Assembly (NCBI GenBank): GCA_964247055.1
Contig: OZ176056.1
Coordinates: 5,456,001-5,520,000 of the forward strand
Reading direction: 5' to 3'
Source of the DNA: Paragordius varius
Taxonomy: Eukaryota > Nematomorpha
DNA length: 64,000 nt
Part shown: positions 59,980 through 64,000 of the stretch, in pieces
Numbering within the stretch: the stretch's first letter is position 1
Layout: each line of letters starts with the position of its first letter
Translations under genes and position numbers: made by a program
The notes under the pieces: model-generated
Seen by the model: the letters and a program-made list of their open reading frames with translations, nothing else
Database searches by the model: none
What the model was told of the DNA's origin: nothing

Positions 59980-62560
59980 AAATGTTGACATCGCGTAATC
60001 TCAGCATCCGTATCAGACCGTGAAAATTACGGGGTGTGCTCATAACAATAATAACTTAGATTTAGTAGTAAACGAAATGACCAGGCGTAATGACATACTA
60101 GATTTCAAAATGACACTACCGGAACTTTAGTATTTGACATCATATAATGTATATTTCTGGCAATATATAACTCGTTGAAATACAACGTCGGTATAATATT
60201 GAATAAAAAGCTAGCTAATTTATCTGATTTTTCAATCCAATCAATGAGTGTATAATTTCAATCCGCATACAACCCCACCCATCACAATCTTTCAAATTTA
60301 CGGCACTCCTATTACAGCGATATAGACTGTGAAAAATTTTAAAGCGATTTCGACTTGGCGATTCAAATTTTAAATAAGGATATCAATTTATCTTAGGAGA
60401 CTTCAATTCTATCAGAAAAGACAAAAGTTTTATTTGACGGGTGGCTTTGGCCATAAAAACGAGAGAGGTAAATGGATCGAACTCTGTGCTTACCTACGTT
60501 TCTTCGCTCAAACACCTTTTAAACAACCTAAACGACGTCTATACTTATGGCGTTCCGTGTGTCAAAGGTACCGTAATTAAATTGACTTCTTATTAGGTAT
60601 GGTTAAATATAAAAGTGTATTTCATGATAAATGCTTGCCGCCAGATTGCTACAGCGACCTCAATTAATTCATCCCCAAACTCTGCATTAAATTACAACTA
60701 CCCAAAATATCCAAACACATTAAAACAAGATTGGATTCTTAATCGACAACAAATTTAGCACCGCTTTATCAAATCGTTTCGAGTGTCTTGATTATAATTC
60801 CGAAAACTGTCACAATATAAATTCTTTTGCAACGCTATACAGACAATTTGCAAAGATACAGCCGACGAATTTATACAGCCTTTCAAACATAAAAAAAGGC
60901 AAAAAGTATTGAGATCGCAGAAAAACGTAAATCAAATGCAAATAGAATTAATACAAACAACTAAACAGTCAATGTAAAAAGAGTTAAAGGACAAAAATAA
61001 ATACGACCAACTGTGCGAAAAGTTAGAAACACGCCAAAAATAACCGAAACCTTTTTGCCGATAATTCAACATAAAAATCTTTCTACAATGGATTTATGAG
61101 AAACGACAACAACTCAATCATCACTGAAAAAGACAAAATCCGCAAACTTTGGCTTAAACATATTAGTAAACTTTACGACGTAAATAACTTTCAGATTATG
61201 AATGAACCTACTCAATAAAGACACCCACCTATAATAAAAGGAGAAGTTGAATACGCTATAAAACACTCTAGTATCGGCAAATCACAAAGGTAAGACATCC
61301 CTAATTAAATAATAAAATATATTCCGATCGATAATTGAATTATTCCAAAATATATTTGATATAAAAACAATTCCTGATGATTGGTATAAATCAATTATGA
61401 TTAATATTTTAAAAAAGGTTATCCAGAACTGTGAAATATCCCACCATAGCGCTAATCAACCAAGGGTCCGAAGTTTCCCTAAAAATAATACAGGTTCGAC
61501 TTAAAACCATTATTACCCCGAAATATTTACATTCAGGCTGCTTTTCGAAAAGTTAGAGAATGCCGAAATATGATATGCAATATGAGGTGGAAACCAGAAA
61601 AACATATCCAACAAAGAACTGCACATTCGTTTTGTTGATTTTTCCAAAGCATTTGTTTTTTCTGACACAATAAATTACGAACATCCCTAAAACAACTTGG
61701 AAACCCATCTAATCAACGTCATATTCATTTACTTAAATTCCACAGCTGAAGTATATACTAATGCAAATCGGTTTATGCCAAGGATGCGTTCTATCTAATT
61801 CTTTAAGACATATATTGAATGCATACTAAGAAACAGGACAGAAACTTATGGCATCAACGTAGAAGAAAACTACTCACATCCGTTCATTATGTGGATGACA
61901 ATTTTATTCGCGTGCAGTGTAGACATATCGCAAGCTTTGCATATGAATGCGATAAATACGTATTCCCGGTTCAAACAACTAAGTCTAATCCTCAAACGGT
62001 AAGGGAAACGGTAAACAGTTACACGTATTTGGGCAGCATTGTAAACAATGACAAAAACTCTACTCCAGAAATAAAACGACGAATTGTTATCGCAAAAGAG
62101 TCACATTCAAATATAACAAGACTTGGACATCACATAACATTAAACTAAAAACCACCCACATTCTAATATGGGCGCGAAAGGTAGGCGCTGAAGAATTTGA
62201 CGGACGACTAATATTTTTTTTAAAAAATGGGTTTAGATGAGCTTCTGCAAATAAAATGAGAACAAATTTCTAATGCCACCATTTTAAATAAAACAAATCC
62301 GGAAATGTCACTACTAGGCAGTCTAATATATGACAAATACTAACTTTTTTGGCCACCTTATGTGATCTACCTCAAAATACTGATGCTGGAAAAGTGAGTG
62401 GTGCTCGTAAAAGATGAAGACGAAGAACTGGTTGGATGGATAAATACTCCTAACCAGCCAATCATAAACCAAACGCCAGATTCAATATATAGAAAGTTAT
62501 ATTTTCAGCAGTTATTTGGAATCGACCTTAGTAACAACAAAAATATATTGACTAACGTTA
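59980..62560 (+). mobile_element. RTE-like LINE, heavily decayed
   Basis: Plus strand. Endonuclease fragments come first: R-R-N-D-I-L-D-F near 60,090, L-G-D-F-N-S-I near 60,391, R-G-K-W-I-E-L-C near 60,465, Q-R-Y-R-N then I-D-F-L-L near 60,565-60,600. Reverse-transcriptase fragments follow: D-D-W-Y-K-S-I-M-I near 61,377, V-D-F-S-K-A-F near 61,636, catalytic Y-V-D-D near 61,885, Y-T-Y-L-G-S-I near 62,020, and F-F-G-H-L near 62,348. The longest open piece is 61,819-62,148 (109 aa). Stops and frame changes are frequent. It is a different, older family member than the 28-31-kb LINE. Confidence 0.82.
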
Positions 62561-63730
62561 ATCATTTTTTTAAGTAAGTAAATTAAATTATCAATATTTT
62601 CGGAAAATATAATTACCCCAAATAGAAATATATATGACCTATTTTTAATAAATAATTTTGGAAATTGTAAAATGTAAATTCCTTATTTCAAACTTAACCC
62701 ATCAGATTTTATATTTAAATAAATATGATTTAACAGCATTTAAATTAACTTATCATCTTTAAATTATTATGAAAATTATTTAGTTTAATTGTTAACCAAA
62801 CCTTATATTATTATTATGATTAAATTATCTATACATAAGAACAAAATGTTCACTTTTATAATATTCTAACTATGTAATAATATCGTCCAAACACCAATAT
62901 ATATTATTATTTATATTAATTATTATTTATTCTATTTATCATGCTTTTGGAAAACTATTTACAGATATGACGTTTCTAGAATAATTAATTTGGCTTTATT
63001 GCTAATTTATGACCTTCAATCACGAATTCTTAATTCGTATGAAATAATGTGCACTTGTCTAATTCTCTGTATGATTTTATGTTTAACTTAATATCTTTAC
63101 AGGAAATTTTGGATGTCTATATTATATTTTTTCGAGTTTTAAATAAAAACTTAAGTCATGCATATTAATTACACAGTGTCTACACTGTAACAACTATTCC
63201 AGCGTTTTTTTTTTAAATTTTAATTCATGCAATTCATTTTTCATTGTTATAAAATATTTTATGTGAATTTAAGTGACTCTTTACCCTTTGTTTGCGGATT
63301 TTTTGTCAACATTTTTTGATTTTTTTGAATAAACATCAATGTGCTAGCTTAATAAAAAAATTTGACTATTATCGGCAAATGATTTATTGCAGTTCTTACT
63401 CATATTTATCAGAAACCAAAATTTCACGACAAATCATAAGTATTTCATATACGATAAAAATTACGCATTTAATTATTTTACGTTACTCTATCCGAATTAC
63501 ACAATGTCCACAAAAAATTACCTATCGTTATATACATTCTGATAGCAAAATGGGTTTTGGCCCTTACGATTAATATAAAAGGGTGATTTACCTCCATATC
63601 TATGGCAAAATTTCCGCACATTTTTTGAATAATTTTTTTAATGAAGGATAAATGCTGCATTTATAAAGGTTACTCTTTAATTTTATTTATTATTCTAGAT
63701 ATTTATTTTTTTTGTAAAGAGGGTAAGTGG
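62561..63730. other. AT-rich sequence, nothing recognised
   Basis: Very AT-rich. The 93-aa frame at 63,292-63,573 has no domain I recognise and is probably chance. Confidence 0.4.
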
Positions 63731-63735
63731 ATTAC

Positions 63736-64000
63736 TCTACGTTTCGTTCTCCCGGTCACCTCATATGGATGTGAGAGTTGGACTCTCAGAAAAAGGGACA
63801 AAGAAAGGCTCATGGCTTTTGAAAGGAGCTGCTGGCATAGGATGCTAGGATACACCTGGAAGGATAAAATTAAGAATGGAAATCTAACTTCAGAAATAAA
63901 ACCTAAAACAAACATCCTGGAGATAATTCTAAAAAAAGTTAACATATTTTGGTCACGTCATGCGATGTTTGGGAAGGTAGAAGGGCAAAGGAAACGAGGC
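63736..64000 (+). mobile_element. RTE-like LINE 3-prime part, cut by window edge
   Basis: The plus-strand frame reads P-V-T-S-Y-G-C-E-S-W-T-L-R-K then E-R-S-C-W-H-R-M-L-G-Y-T-W, N-I-L-E-I-I-L-K-K and G-K-V-E-G-Q-R-K-R-G. This is the conserved C-terminal region of RTE-type reverse transcriptases (Y-G-C-E-S-W-T, then the F-G-H-V-M-R region, here shifted by one base to R-H-A-M). The upstream part is absent, so it is 5-prime truncated near 63,736 or interrupted. It continues beyond the window. Confidence 0.85.

Noticed and set aside
63703-63945. 80-aa minus-strand frame at the right edge
   Set aside because: Antisense to the plus-strand LINE reverse-transcriptase C-terminal region.

Overview
The window is eukaryotic and very A+T-rich, about three quarters A+T by eye. 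It has introns, long TA microsatellites and several transposon classes: RTE-like LINEs, hAT, a CACTA-like element, MITEs and one old Ty3/Gypsy element. I see no rRNA, tRNA, CRISPR or bacterial gene structure. Metazoan-type extracellular modules on phase 1-1 exons point to an invertebrate animal with a compact-intron, AT-rich genome. I cannot name the species.

Positions 1-36,750, minus strand: the main content is part of one large modular gene, or a tandem set of closely related genes, with no first or last exon in view. I found about two dozen short exons that all begin with bases 2-3 of a codon and end with base 1 (class 1-1). Five encode intact ~76-79-residue fibronectin-III-like domains rich in N-glycosylation sequons. 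The others encode short linkers of four recurring types: A (about 13 aa, V-P-x-x-V-T-x-P-A), B (about 13-24 aa, Asn/Thr/Pro-rich), C (about 18-21 aa, acidic Ser/Glu/Lys/Asn-rich) and E (7 aa, E-N-D-D-D-A-N). In transcription order (right to left) they recur as FN3-A-(E)-FN3-A-B-C-B-C. Because every exon is symmetric, any exon can be skipped, duplicated or reordered without changing frame. This is the most interesting system in the window.

The gene grew by segmental duplication. Positions 1-6,918 match 21,185-28,259, 14,882-20,009 matches 31,160-36,255, and a third, more diverged partial copy lies at 36,241-44,505. In the second copy the part corresponding to 6,919-14,881 is replaced by a nearly full-length RTE-like LINE on the minus strand (28,262-31,255). 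The first copy keeps only that LINE's 5-prime stub.

36,809-41,812: a 5.0-kb palindromic (foldback-like) element. A 1.7-kb ZBED/Charlie-type hAT transposon sits in one arm with a clean 8-bp target duplication; the other arm preserves the empty site.

44,940-56,940: an array of related ~1.2-2 kb modules. It is interrupted by a decayed Ty3/Gypsy element with two LTRs (about 45,966-50,061) and by a 1,133-bp CACTA-like element (50,905-52,037) with a 3-bp target duplication and an empty site in a sister module. Two neighbouring modules are nearly identical 1,215-bp tandem copies.

57,000-64,000: mostly featureless AT-rich sequence, a GAACCGG-rich repeat at 58.5 kb, a badly decayed plus-strand RTE-like LINE (about 59.98-62.56 kb) and the 3-prime part of another LINE running off the right edge. 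No gene is supported here.
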